A DNA stretch of 64,000 bases from Oleispira sp964022115 (lineage in GTDB: Bacteria; Pseudomonadota; Gammaproteobacteria; Pseudomonadales; Oceanobacteraceae): assembly GCA_964022115.1 (NCBI GenBank), contig CAXIBC010000001.1, forward strand, positions 1 through 64,000, in the 5' to 3' direction. Each line of letters starts with the position of its first letter. Position 1 is the stretch's first letter. The translations under genes and the position numbers were made by a program. Shown in pieces: positions 54,881-64,000 of this stretch. The notes under the pieces are model-generated. The model was not told the DNA's origin. It made no database searches and saw nothing but the letters and a program-made list of their open reading frames with translations.

Positions 54881-56935
54881 ATGCTATATCATTTTATTCC
54901 ATTAGTCTTATTGATCCCGATTGCCCATGCAACCGAGCTGGATACCGTCGTCGTCAAATCGACGCATCAGTCATCGATGCGCAATATCGTGCAACCTGTC
55001 TTGGTTGTCGATGAAGAGGCGCTAAAAAAAAGCCAAGCCAAATCATTAGGCGAATTATTGGCGCAGCAACCAGGTATTAGTAACGCTGCTTTTGGTCCTG
55101 GGGTTGGTCGCCCTGTGCTAAGGGGCTTATCTGGCAGCCGCGTTAAAACCCTAGTCAATGGCCAAGACAGCTCTGATTTGTCGGCGATGAGTTCTGACCA
55201 CGCTCCTATGGTCGAAATAACCAACTCCGAGCAGGTCGAGGTTATATTAGGCCCGGCCACTGTGCTGTATGGCAGTGGGGCGATTGGCGGTATCGTCAAT
55301 GTATTGGATCGCAGCATTCATCAATCTCCAGTTCACCAAGTACAAGGCAGTATAAAAGCTGGCATTAGTAGTAATGATCACGCGCAGGTTGTTGCTGCCG
55401 AAATAAATGCGGGTAATGGCCTTTGGGCAATGCACCTAAATGGTTTTAATAAATCTTCGAATGATTATCACAGCAGTAAAGGACGGGTAGAAAATAGTGA
55501 TACTAAAAGCCAAGGTGGAGGCATTGGCATTAGTAGAACGTCTGATGAATACGGCTTTATTGGCATGAGCCTGCATGTTATTGAGCAAGATTATGCAGTG
55601 CCTAATCCAAACGATTCCGCAACGCGGGTGCGCCCCAAGCAAACCCGTGCGCAATTATCGTCTGCTTGGCTAAACCCTATCGCTGGCATTGATAGCTGGC
55701 AGACCCAAGTATCACATATCGATTATACCCACGATGAACTAACACTGCCCATGACCGAGGGCTTATTCGATAAAGAATCGTTTGAGATAAATTCGAAAGT
55801 ACAGCATGCCAGTTTTGCCGGTTGGCAAGGAACAATCGGCATTCACTTCTCTCAACAACAAATAAAACTGTGCCATGACCACAGTGGTTGTTCACACATT
55901 CCCGCTTATAGTGATCAAAATTGGAAGGGCGAGCAAGGCAATTTATTTAGCCAAAAAGAAGGCTTTCTATTTGTCCATGATACGCCAATGCCCATTACTA
56001 AAAGTACTAACCTTGGCTACTTTCTAGTTGAAAATAAGCCTTGGAAAATTGATGGCTTTGGTGCCGGGCTATTTGAGCTAGGAGCCCGCATTGATACAAA
56101 AACTATTACTGCCGATCCGGTATCAATACAAGCTTCCTCTCGACGTTCACAAGAATACTATGAAGATAAATACTTTTTGCCGATGACGTTTTCAGTCGCC
56201 AGTATCTGGAACATAACTAATAATCAAAATTTTTCGTTAAGCCTTTCCCGTGCGCAACGTGCACCCGATGCAGAAGAAATGTATTGGAATGGCGATCATC
56301 ACGCGACCTTTTCTTATCAGTTAGACAATATCAACCTACACGAAGAAACGGCTTATACCGCCGACATTGTGTGGAATATTACAGGGGAAAATCATTTTAT
56401 TCGTACGGCAGTCTATCACTACCTATTCAACGATTATATCTATAACGACCTAAAAAATACCACTGATCCATACCACGGACATGCGGTATATCGCCATGAG
56501 CAAAAAGATGCGCGCTTTGTTGGTTTTGAATTTAGCTGGGAACAGCAAATAACTAATACCCTATCAAGCGTCATTAATTTGGATTGTGTGCGAGCAGAAT
56601 TATTAGCAGGCGAAGACAAGTACATTCCCCGCTTACCACCGGCGTCAGCTTCGTTAACGGTTAATTGGCAAAAAAATAATTGGTTATTAGCGGCTGAAAA
56701 TCACTGGCTCGCTGAGCAAGATCGAGTATCACGCAATGAAACTTCAACCTCGGGCTTTCAGCGCTTGGATTTGAAAGCGGATTATAACACTCGTTTATTT
56801 AACAAAGAGCTAACCACTAGCCTAGCGATAAATAATGTATTTAACAGCGCTGGCACAAGTCACGTGTCTTACCTAAAAGAATTTGCCCCAAATACTGGCC
56901 GCAATATCCAATTGCAAACGCAATTATATTTTTAA
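54881..56935 (+). CDS. znuD: ZnuD-like TonB-dependent zinc receptor
   Basis: This 684-aa outer-membrane receptor has a signal peptide (MLYHFIPLVLLIPIAHA), a plug domain (residues about 25-150, with GVGRPVLRGLSGSRVKTLVN and VEVILGPATVLYGSGAIGG) and a barrel ending in LQTQLYF. A His/Cys-containing extracellular-type loop (CHDHSGCSH near residue 330) fits zinc capture as in Neisseria ZnuD. It lies 38 bp after the ZigA-like gene and behind the same Zur box. Copper or heme uptake is a less likely alternative. Confidence 0.86.
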   Translation: MLYHFIPLVLLIPIAHATELDTVVVKSTHQSSMRNIVQPVLVVDEEALKKSQAKSLGELLAQQPGISNAAFGPGVGRPVLRGLSGSRVKTLVNGQDSSDLSAMSSDHAPMVEITNSEQVEVILGPATVLYGSGAIGGIVNVLDRSIHQSPVHQVQGSIKAGISSNDHAQVVAAEINAGNGLWAMHLNGFNKSSNDYHSSKGRVENSDTKSQGGGIGISRTSDEYGFIGMSLHVIEQDYAVPNPNDSATRVRPKQTRAQLSSAWLNPIAGIDSWQTQVSHIDYTHDELTLPMTEGLFDKESFEINSKVQHASFAGWQGTIGIHFSQQQIKLCHDHSGCSHIPAYSDQNWKGEQGNLFSQKEGFLFVHDTPMPITKSTNLGYFLVENKPWKIDGFGAGLFELGARIDTKTITADPVSIQASSRRSQEYYEDKYFLPMTFSVASIWNITNNQNFSLSLSRAQRAPDAEEMYWNGDHHATFSYQLDNINLHEETAYTADIVWNITGENHFIRTAVYHYLFNDYIYNDLKNTTDPYHGHAVYRHEQKDARFVGFEFSWEQQITNTLSSVINLDCVRAELLAGEDKYIPRLPPASASLTVNWQKNNWLLAAENHWLAEQDRVSRNETSTSGFQRLDLKADYNTRLFNKELTTSLAINNVFNSAGTSHVSYLKEFAPNTGRNIQLQTQLYF

Positions 56936-56958
56936 TAAAAAACTTAAAAGGAAAAAAA

Positions 56959-58284
56959 ATGATCACAATGACTACAATTGTCGCTAAAAGAGCTATTCCA
57001 TTACTGGCAATAAGCGCTCTTCTTGGCGGCTGTAAAGACGGCAATAATACATTCGATGCCCATCAAGCAGGTGAATTGGATATAGCGACATCAGGGCGTT
57101 TGGTTGTCAGTGCTGCTGAAAGTTCAGAACTGGCTATCTTCAGTGCTAACAATGGCAGTTTGCTTGAACGCTTTAGTTTAAATAACCCTGCCAGTGGATT
57201 ATATACCTCACCGCAATCACGCTTTGCTTTAGTCGCGCAGCGCGATCAAAACCAAGTGCAGATATTGGATGGAGGTATTTATCAAGAAGATCATGGCGAT
57301 CATTTACATCCTTATGAAAAGGATGCAGAAATGTTGGTCCAGCCTTTAAACGGAGTACGTCCAACACACTATCGTGATAACGAAACGCGTTCGGCATTTT
57401 TCTTTGATGGCGATAATGAAAATGCCTTGCTATCGAGCATTATCGATTTTAATGATGATGAAATATTAAATAATACTGTTCGCTCTTTAGAACTGAGTAA
57501 TGCAATGCATGGTGTGGCAGAACCTCGAGGGGATTTTTTATTAGCAAGCTATCGTGCTGCTGAAGCTAGCAGCGTCTTGCCCGATCAAGTTGAGTTGTTC
57601 AAGTTCGATAGCAATAGTGGTGAATACGATGTGGTAGAACGTTTTGAAGAGCGCTGCCCATCGCTGCACGGTGCATTTTCCACCGAAGATGCGAGTGTAT
57701 TTGGCTGTTCTGATGGCGTATTAGTCATTCGTCAAAATGGCGAACTATTCAGCGCTGAGAAAATTACTAACCCTGCGGAAATGGCTGAGGGTGCTCGTAT
57801 TGGTAGCTTCTCTGGTTTTGCCGATAGCAATGTATTAGCAGGCTGGGCACGCGGTAAATTGTATGCAATTGATCTCGACCATAACACAATTGAGCTTGTT
57901 GATTGGACTGGCGGAAGCGAAGCAGAATACAGCACAGCAAAAATGGATGACGAAGGTAATATTCTAATGGTTTTGAATAAAGCAGGTGGCCTGCATTTAT
58001 TGGATGCTAAAGATAACTTTAAACACCTGATCGAAATTAAAGTATTAACGGCTTTGCCTGCCGTGGAAGGCCATGCCCGTATTAGTATTGCATCTAATAA
58101 ATCGAATGAAGATGTTTATATCACGGATGCGGTTAACAACCAGCTAGTTGTAGTGAATCTGGAGCATCAAGAATTGGAAGCATCCATTAGCCTACCTTTT
58201 ACCCCTAAGCATGTCGCTTGGGTTGGTATAGCAGCTGATGGCCACGACCATGACAGCCATGCTAATGAGGGCCACGATCATTAA
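56959..58284 (+). CDS. AztD-like beta-propeller zinc-binding lipoprotein
   Basis: This 441-aa protein has a lipoprotein signal with lipobox LLGGC (Cys25) and a repeat-rich beta-propeller body. It has a His motif in the middle, DHGDHLHPYEK near residue 112, and a His-rich C-terminus, DGHDHDSHANEGHDH. The segments RCPSLHGAFS and FGCSDGVLVI recall AztD, a periplasmic zinc chaperone that loads AztC in Paracoccus. Here no aztABC genes are present; instead the gene is 24 bp after a TonB receptor. It may take zinc from the receptor at the outer membrane. The AztD relation is from memory and moderately sure. Confidence 0.75.
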   Translation: MITMTTIVAKRAIPLLAISALLGGCKDGNNTFDAHQAGELDIATSGRLVVSAAESSELAIFSANNGSLLERFSLNNPASGLYTSPQSRFALVAQRDQNQVQILDGGIYQEDHGDHLHPYEKDAEMLVQPLNGVRPTHYRDNETRSAFFFDGDNENALLSSIIDFNDDEILNNTVRSLELSNAMHGVAEPRGDFLLASYRAAEASSVLPDQVELFKFDSNSGEYDVVERFEERCPSLHGAFSTEDASVFGCSDGVLVIRQNGELFSAEKITNPAEMAEGARIGSFSGFADSNVLAGWARGKLYAIDLDHNTIELVDWTGGSEAEYSTAKMDDEGNILMVLNKAGGLHLLDAKDNFKHLIEIKVLTALPAVEGHARISIASNKSNEDVYITDAVNNQLVVVNLEHQELEASISLPFTPKHVAWVGIAADGHDHDSHANEGHDH

Positions 58285-58340
58285 CGTTATTTAGCTTTCA
58301 TTTATCCAAAGGCATGAGCTTTAAGCCGCTCTCACTAACT

Positions 58341-58370
58341 AAAGGCCCTAAATCTATTTAGGGCCTTTTT
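58341..58370. terminator. bidirectional terminator between the zinc operon and fadH
   Basis: The arms AAAGGCCCTAAAT and ATTTAGGGCC (58341-58353 and 58356-58365) form a stem flanked by A and T tracts, lying between convergent genes. Confidence 0.9.
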
Positions 58371-58378
58371 CTAACTCA

Positions 58379-60427
58379 TTAGATCGCTGCCGCTAAACGC
58401 GTACCTTGATCAATCGCACGCTTGGCATCAAGTTCAGCGGCCACATCTGCGCCACCAATTAGATGATGTGGTTTATTCAAACCTTCGACTAAATCACGCA
58501 ATGGGTCTTGGCCGGCGCAGACAATCACGTTATCCACATCCAATACTTTCTCTATACCGTCTACCGTAATGTGAAGACCTTGATCATCTATTTTTTCATA
58601 ACGACAGCTAGGGATCATATTCACACCTTTATTCTTTAGCCCTGTACGGTGTATCCAGCCGGTGGTTTTACCTAACTGAGCACCTACCTTAGTTTTCTTA
58701 CGCTGAAGTAAAAATACTTCACGGGCCGCTGGCGAAACATCGGCTTCCACCCCCTCAATACCACCACGGGCTTGCATGGTCATATCAACACCCCACTCTT
58801 TCATAAAAGCAGGGATATTTTGGCTCGTGGCTTCACCTTCATGACACAGGTATTCAGATACATCAAAACCAATACCACCAGCGCCGATCACTGCGACCTT
58901 TTTGCCCACAGGTTTTTTATGCTTCAAGACATCTAGGTAGTTCAATACCTTATTATGCTCAATGCCTTCGATCTCAGGTAAACGCGGTGCAATACCGGTT
59001 GCCAAAACCACTTCATCAAAATCGCCAGCATTTAAATCTGCGGCTGTAACCGCTGTATTTAACTTAAGCTTTACACCGGTTAATTCAATTTGCTTAGCGA
59101 AATAACGAATCGTTTCAAAGAACTCTTCTTTACCTGGAACTTGCTTCGCGACATTGAACTGACCACCAATTTCGCTAGCCGCATCCATCAAGGTAACGTC
59201 GTGGCCGCGGCTCGCAGCGGTCGTCGCAAACGCTAACCCTGCTGGGCCGGCACCAATGACCGCTAATTTCTTTTTCGCAGTACTAGCATCAAGATCAGAA
59301 ATGATGACTTCGGTTTCATGACACGCACGAGGATTCACTAGACAGCTAGTTAGCTTGCCGCTAAATACGTGATCTAAACACGCTTGGTTACAACCGATAC
59401 AGGTATTAATTTCATCGCTTTTACCGGCGGCTGCTTTTTCAACAAATAATGGGTCAGCCAAGAATGGACGCGCCATAGAAATCATATCGGCATCACCACG
59501 TTGTAAAACGTCTTCTGCCACTTCTGGGGTATTAATACGGTTAGACGTAATACACGGTATAGAAAGTTCTTTACGGAACTTAGCCGTTACCCAAGTGAAG
59601 GCTGCGCGCGGTACTTTTGTTGCGATCGTTGGAATACGCGCTTCGTGCCAACCAATACCGGTATTAATAATCGTTGCACCGGCTTTTTCAATGGCTTTAC
59701 CTAGCTGTAAAACTTCTTCATAGCTGCTACCACCTTCTACTAGATCCAACATGGATAAGCGATAAATAATGATGAATTTTTCACCCACAGCTTCACGGGT
59801 ACGGCGAACCACCTCTACCGCTAAACGCATGCGGTTTTCGTATTCACCACCCCATTCATCCTCACGCTGGTTAGTACGTTTGGCCAAGAACTGGTTAATA
59901 AAATACCCTTCAGAGCCCATAATTTCCACGCCGTCGTAGCCACCTACTTGGGCGTATTTTGCTAACTGAACGATGTCGTTAATGTGCTTATCGATGCCAT
60001 CATTATCTAATGCTTTGGGTTTAAACGGATTGATAGGCGCTTGCACTGCAGAAGGAGCAACCAAGTTAGGATTAAACGCATAACGCCCGGTATGTAAAAT
60101 TTGCATACAAATTTTACTGCCTTCGTTATGCACGGCATCGGTAATGACTTTGTGCTTTAACGCATCCTCATTACTGCTAATCAATTTAGTATGCGGATGA
60201 GTAGCGGCTTCAGAGCTAGGGCCAAAACCACCGGTAACAATAAGGCCAACGCCGCCACGAGCACGCTCAGCAAAGAAGGCTGCCATGCGCTCTAAACCAC
60301 CTTCCATTTCTTCTAAACCGGTATGCATAGACCCCATCAAGACGCGGTTCTTTAATTGAGTGAAGCCTAAATCTAATGGCTCAAGTAGTTTTGGGAAATG
60401 CGGGTTTGGAATAGCTTGATTTGTCAT
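58379..60427 (-). CDS. fadH: 2,4-dienoyl-CoA reductase (NADPH)
   Basis: This 682-aa iron-sulfur flavoprotein removes conjugated double bonds when unsaturated fatty acids are degraded. An N-terminal FMN TIM-barrel (residues about 10-340) is followed by the 4Fe-4S ligand cluster CIGCNQACLDHVFSGKLTSC in part near residue 340, then an FAD/NAD(P)-binding half with VIGAGPAGLAFA and VIGAGGIGFDV. Length equals E. coli FadH. It stands alone, convergent with the zinc operon. Confidence 0.93.
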   Translation of the reverse strand: MTNQAIPNPHFPKLLEPLDLGFTQLKNRVLMGSMHTGLEEMEGGLERMAAFFAERARGGVGLIVTGGFGPSSEAATHPHTKLISSNEDALKHKVITDAVHNEGSKICMQILHTGRYAFNPNLVAPSAVQAPINPFKPKALDNDGIDKHINDIVQLAKYAQVGGYDGVEIMGSEGYFINQFLAKRTNQREDEWGGEYENRMRLAVEVVRRTREAVGEKFIIIYRLSMLDLVEGGSSYEEVLQLGKAIEKAGATIINTGIGWHEARIPTIATKVPRAAFTWVTAKFRKELSIPCITSNRINTPEVAEDVLQRGDADMISMARPFLADPLFVEKAAAGKSDEINTCIGCNQACLDHVFSGKLTSCLVNPRACHETEVIISDLDASTAKKKLAVIGAGPAGLAFATTAASRGHDVTLMDAASEIGGQFNVAKQVPGKEEFFETIRYFAKQIELTGVKLKLNTAVTAADLNAGDFDEVVLATGIAPRLPEIEGIEHNKVLNYLDVLKHKKPVGKKVAVIGAGGIGFDVSEYLCHEGEATSQNIPAFMKEWGVDMTMQARGGIEGVEADVSPAAREVFLLQRKKTKVGAQLGKTTGWIHRTGLKNKGVNMIPSCRYEKIDDQGLHITVDGIEKVLDVDNVIVCAGQDPLRDLVEGLNKPHHLIGGADVAAELDAKRAIDQGTRLAAAI

Positions 60428-60895
60428 TATTTACTCTCATCAGATACTAATACTATAGCGCTTCGGTAGCGACTCGGTTATGTCATTTTCTAGGCGAGTT
60501 AACCGCTATCGCCTTTATTATGGACTGTACTTTAAAAGAAGAATGGAGAAGAAACAACGAAGATAAGTTACCCTTCATGACAATATAATAACTACAACTA
60601 ACATTTTTATTATATTTTATTAAAAACAGGGGGCTTATTCACTTCTGGATTTATGTACCACATACTTGTATAGGCTGTTTTTAATAGCACAGTATTAGCA
60701 GTTAGCAGGATGATTATTTGCACTTTCGTTCTATCAATTTCCTCGGCGAGGTAAAGGCTATATTGTACTTATGCCCTATTAAATTTGCGCTACTCTGTAC
60801 TGTTTAAATAATAACCTTTGGGCAAAGGTGATAATCCTTTCAAGTTTAACTTTTCTAAGCTATTTTAAAGTTTCCTAAGTTAAGTGGTTTTTATA
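60428..60895. other. long intergenic region without recognised features
   Basis: About 470 bp of AT-rich DNA between the divergent fadH and transglutaminase genes. I see no tRNA, no convincing small gene, no Pho or Zur box and no strong hairpin. Promoters for both flanking genes are expected here. Confidence 0.5.
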
Positions 60896-61681
60896 ATGCT
60901 GCTGCGCACTCGCTGTTATTTAGAGTTTGATATTGAGGTTCATACACCCTTTATTTTTATGCTTAGGCCTCGCAGTGGTTCCCAGCAATGGGTCATTAGT
61001 GAAGAGTACCGTCATACCCCTTGGTTACCTGTTTTTGAATTTACCGATACCTATGGCAACCTTTGCCAACGCTTAACCGCCCCTCCAGGAAACCTTATTA
61101 TCAAAACCGTTTCTGAGATCATGGTGGCGGATGCTTCTGATTGTTTATCCGGTGCACCCTTTGTCGATATTGAAAACCTGCCAGACTCGGTACTCAATTA
61201 TTTATTACCCAGTCGCTATTGTGAATCCGATCGATTTACTAACCTAGCCACAGAAATAACAGCAGGCTGTCTTCTAGGGTACGATCAAGTATCGGCGATT
61301 GAATACTGGGTTCGAACCCATATAGCGTATGAAATGGAAGGCAGTGATATTCAACTATCCGCCAGCGAAATTAACCAGCGAGGCTCTGGAGTTTGCCGTG
61401 ATCTTTCACATTTGGGGATTGCCCTTTGTCGAAGTCTCAGTATTCCCGCTAGACTCGTAGTAGGGTATTTGCATGGACTGGTACCGATGGATTTACATGC
61501 TTGGTTCGAAGCTTACATAGGTGGACGTTGGTATACCTTTGATGCGACTCAAACAGAATTAAAAGGAGGTTATGTAGCCATTGGTTATGGTCGAGATGCG
61601 GCTGATGTTGCCATCTATAATCAGTTTGGCCCACCTAGTAACCTCATGATGAAACAGATAGACGTTGAACGCATCAACTAA
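60896..61681 (+). CDS. transglutaminase-like domain protein
   Basis: This cytosolic cysteine-protease-fold protein of 261 aa has an N-terminal beta-rich region (about residues 1-80) and a transglutaminase core. The core carries catalytic Cys in GSGVCRDLSH (near residue 168), His in LHAWFEAY (near 201) and Asp in YTFDATQT (near 217). It precedes ATP-grasp and alpha-E genes; this trio is widely conserved in bacteria and thought to make or modify peptide-like amides. The start at 60896 (MLLRTRC) is preferred to GTG 60884. Confidence 0.85.
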   Translation: MLLRTRCYLEFDIEVHTPFIFMLRPRSGSQQWVISEEYRHTPWLPVFEFTDTYGNLCQRLTAPPGNLIIKTVSEIMVADASDCLSGAPFVDIENLPDSVLNYLLPSRYCESDRFTNLATEITAGCLLGYDQVSAIEYWVRTHIAYEMEGSDIQLSASEINQRGSGVCRDLSHLGIALCRSLSIPARLVVGYLHGLVPMDLHAWFEAYIGGRWYTFDATQTELKGGYVAIGYGRDAADVAIYNQFGPPSNLMMKQIDVERIN

Positions 61682-61859
61682 GGCAAAAGACTTAGACGCA
61701 GAAGGTTAATATCGCTTTAGACATCATTCTGGTCTAGAACTTGCTCTTAATCATCTGTACTGAGAAAGATACCCAGCTGAAAGTATGAGATTGCAAAATT
61801 AACCGACCTGCATCTAACATATTTTTACTGCTCTCAATTGATAAAGGACTTTGAAGAGA

Positions 61860-63302
61860 ATGACAGATATATGGAATACCTATGCTTGTGAAGACTTCTA
61901 TGATGAGGTCATGAGTAGCCCTGGCAAAGCACGCAAACCCGCCAAGAAGTTAGTATCTTTTTTCGAAAATCTTTCAGAAGATACTGTTGAATTACACCGC
62001 AAAGCTGCGGAATCTACCATTAAAGAGATGGGGGTTAGTTTCACCGTCTATTCAGACCAAGGCAATATTGATCGCGCCTGGCCATTTGATATTGTGCCAA
62101 GAACCATCAGCAAAGCACACTGGGATATAACCGCTAAAGGCCTGAAGCAACGCTTAAAAGCCCTTAACTTATTTATCGATGATATTTATAACGACCAACA
62201 GATTATTAAAGACGGTATCGTGCCAGCTTATGTGCTGGATCAATCAGAAAACTTTCGTAAAGAGTGTATCGGTTTTTCGCCTCCTTTAGGGGTGTGGGCA
62301 CATATATGCGGCACTGACTTGGTGCGCGATAGTGATGGCGAGTTTTATGTTTTAGAAGATAACTTGCGTGTTCCTTCGGGTGTTTCTTATATGTTAGAGA
62401 ACCGTTCGATCACCAAACGGATTCTTCCTGAACTGTTTGAAGAAATTAAAATTGCACCAATCGATGATTATTGCACTCAGTTATTTGAAACCTTAATCGT
62501 TTTATCCCCCCGAGATATTCCTAATCCTGTGGTCGTAGTATTAACCCCAGGAATTTATAACTCCGCGTATTTTGAACACGCATTTTTAGCGCAAAATATG
62601 GGCTGCGAACTCGTGGAAGGCGCAGACCTAGTAGTTAAAGATGACGATTGCGTTTATATGAAAACCATTTCTGGCCTCGAGCGTGTAGATGTTATTTATC
62701 GCCGTATCGATGATTTATTTATTGATCCAGAAGTCTTCAATAAGGATTCTCATCTTGGGGTGGCGGGTTTAATGCGCGCCTGGAAAGCAGGCAATGTAGG
62801 ATTGGCAAATGCACCGGGTGCAGGGGTTGCCGATGACAAAGTTATTTACGCCTTTGTTCCCGACATAATCCGTTATTATTTAAAACAAGAACCGATTCTT
62901 AAAAATGTAGAAACCTATTTATGTTATGACAAGAAGCAACGCCAATACGTTATTGATAACATCGAAAAACTGGTGATAAAACCGGCCAATGAATCCGGCG
63001 GTTATGGCATGCTGGTTGGCCCTCATTCGACTAAAAAAGAACGCGATAAGTTCGTTAAATTAATCAATGATAATCCTAGAAATTATATTGGCCAACCTAC
63101 CTTAGCGTTATCGACCGCCCCTGCCTTCATAGGAAAAAATCAATTAGAACCTCGCCACCTCGACTTACGTCCTTTTGTACTGCAAGGGAAAGAATCCTAC
63201 GTCACTATGGGTGGGCTGACCCGAGTTGCCATGAAAAAAGGATCCTTGGTAGTTAATTCATCCCAAGGGGGTGGCAGCAAAGATACCTGGATCGTTGAGT
63301 AA
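61860..63302 (+). CDS. circularly permuted ATP-grasp type 2 protein
   Basis: This 480-aa protein resembles the COG2308 / DUF404-DUF407 family: YDEVMSSPGKARKPAKKLVSF near the start, DNLRVPSGVSYMLENR, RRIDDLFIDPEVF, VIKPANESGGYGMLVGP and SSQGGGSKDTWIVE at the end. Family members are predicted to form amide bonds using ATP. The start at 61860 has a GAAGAGA site; a TTG at 61851 is less likely. Followed 102 bp later by the alpha-E gene. Confidence 0.87.
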   Translation: MTDIWNTYACEDFYDEVMSSPGKARKPAKKLVSFFENLSEDTVELHRKAAESTIKEMGVSFTVYSDQGNIDRAWPFDIVPRTISKAHWDITAKGLKQRLKALNLFIDDIYNDQQIIKDGIVPAYVLDQSENFRKECIGFSPPLGVWAHICGTDLVRDSDGEFYVLEDNLRVPSGVSYMLENRSITKRILPELFEEIKIAPIDDYCTQLFETLIVLSPRDIPNPVVVVLTPGIYNSAYFEHAFLAQNMGCELVEGADLVVKDDDCVYMKTISGLERVDVIYRRIDDLFIDPEVFNKDSHLGVAGLMRAWKAGNVGLANAPGAGVADDKVIYAFVPDIIRYYLKQEPILKNVETYLCYDKKQRQYVIDNIEKLVIKPANESGGYGMLVGPHSTKKERDKFVKLINDNPRNYIGQPTLALSTAPAFIGKNQLEPRHLDLRPFVLQGKESYVTMGGLTRVAMKKGSLVVNSSQGGGSKDTWIVE

Positions 63303-63404
63303 GCAAAGCTCTAAAGAGCTGTGTATTAAAGTACTGGTTTTGAATAATAGGATCGTTGAGTCGCCTGATCATCACATAGTTAGATCACGGCATAGGAGAA
63401 GTAC

Positions 63405-64000
63405 ATGTTATCTCGCGTTGCAGAAAGAACATATTGGGCAGCCCGCTATTTAGAGCGTATTGAAAATACCGTTCGCCTTATTAGCGTTTATGACAAACTG
63501 ATGTCCGACCTACCAAACAGTGTTGGTATTGGCTGGTATAACCTTATTACCATCAATAGTGCGGAAGAAGCCTTTGATGAACGCTATACCGTCCAGAATG
63601 AACGTAATGTTATTAAATTTTTATTAAGTGAAGAAAACAATCCTTGCTCGGTAGTTTCGAACTTAAGGTTTGCCAGAGAAAATTTACGTACGACCCGCGA
63701 TGTGATTCCTGCTGAGAGCTGGGTATTAATTAATGAATTAAACTTATTTGTAATAGAAAACTTACAGCAAGGTATTAATCGCAGCCAACGCTTTCATTTT
63801 CTAAATGGCGTAATAAAAAGCTGCCAACAAATCCAAGGTTTGCTCATGGGCACCATGCCACGAGATGCTGTCTGGGGATTTATGAAACTTGGCCGCAACA
63901 TTGAGCGGGCCGATATGACGACTCGAATATTAGATGCTGGGGTCAGAGCGCAACTGCAAGTCATGGATGATGCCGAAGCGATTAATAGTAAGCAGTTAAT
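63405..64000 (+). CDS. alpha-E domain protein (partial, continues beyond the window)
   Basis: This reading frame starts at ATG 63405, 7 nt after an AGGAG site, and stays open to the end of the window (198 codons). The N-terminus MLSRVAERTYWAARYLERIENT and the later GFMKLGRNIERADMTTRILD are diagnostic of the alpha-E (DUF403) family, an all-helical partner of the preceding ATP-grasp type 2 protein. About 110 residues are expected to be missing on the right. Confidence 0.88.
   Translation, partial: MLSRVAERTYWAARYLERIENTVRLISVYDKLMSDLPNSVGIGWYNLITINSAEEAFDERYTVQNERNVIKFLLSEENNPCSVVSNLRFARENLRTTRDVIPAESWVLINELNLFVIENLQQGINRSQRFHFLNGVIKSCQQIQGLLMGTMPRDAVWGFMKLGRNIERADMTTRILDAGVRAQLQVMDDAEAINSKQL

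Noticed and set aside
63289..63361. A 12-bp repeat, GGATCGTTGAGT, at the end of the ATP-grasp gene and 61 bp downstream.
   Set aside because: Too short to be more than a chance or minor local duplication; no wider similarity around it.

Overview
The window looks like a chromosomal stretch of a marine gammaproteobacterium, most likely an Oceanospirillales-type organism (Oleispira/Bermanella/Thalassolituus-like). This is inferred from low-to-moderate GC, the PstS/LipA/TRAP/DUF1302 gene content, a LifO-dependent lipase and several GGDEF/EAL proteins. No rRNA, tRNA, CRISPR array, transposase or prophage was seen.

Layout. 0-2 kb: mannosyl-3-phosphoglycerate phosphatase and a glycerate-kinase-like gene. 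2-11 kb: a complete phosphate module, pstS-pstC-pstA-pstB-phoU, a phosphate-starvation porin, and phoB-phoR on the other strand. Two near-identical PhoB-type promoters sit before pstS and the porin. 11-16 kb: a CobW GTPase, the ybbA/ybbP ABC exporter pair and tesA, whose start codon abuts that of ybbA. 16-21 kb: a PAS-GGDEF-EAL protein and the lipA-lifO lipase/foldase pair. 21-26 kb: small genes, a nitronate-monooxygenase-like flavoenzyme, a Cpx-like two-component system, a ComFB-domain protein and a rhodanese. 26-34 kb: a large PilZ protein with degenerate GGDEF and EAL domains, then a TatT-type TRAP transporter operon. 34-41 kb: DTW-domain tRNA modification enzyme, spermidine-synthase-like protein, S24/XRE regulator, RhlE helicase, LpxL-type acyltransferase, a REC-histidine kinase and two unknown genes.

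41-52 kb is the most unusual part. A PotD-like binding protein lies 2 bp before a GGDEF-EAL gene, an arrangement like NspS-MbaA of Vibrio cholerae. The GGDEF-EAL gene was once convergent with, and overlapped by 16 bp, a DAHP synthase gene. The two are now separated by a module of about 6 kb (DUF1302, DUF1329, DUF1254 and an AraC regulator), flanked by 294-bp direct repeats. Each repeat contains the tails of both host genes, so both host genes stay intact. The DAHP synthase gene is preceded by an apparent Tyr/Trp/Phe attenuator, with an aromatic-rich leader peptide and mutually exclusive hairpins ending in a terminator.

52-58 kb: puuE, then a Zur-box-preceded zinc operon (ZigA-like GTPase, ZnuD-like TonB receptor, AztD-like lipoprotein). 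58-64 kb: fadH, then a transglutaminase / ATP-grasp / alpha-E cluster that runs off the right edge.

All family assignments come from reading the translated sequence and from memory of the families. No database search was run.
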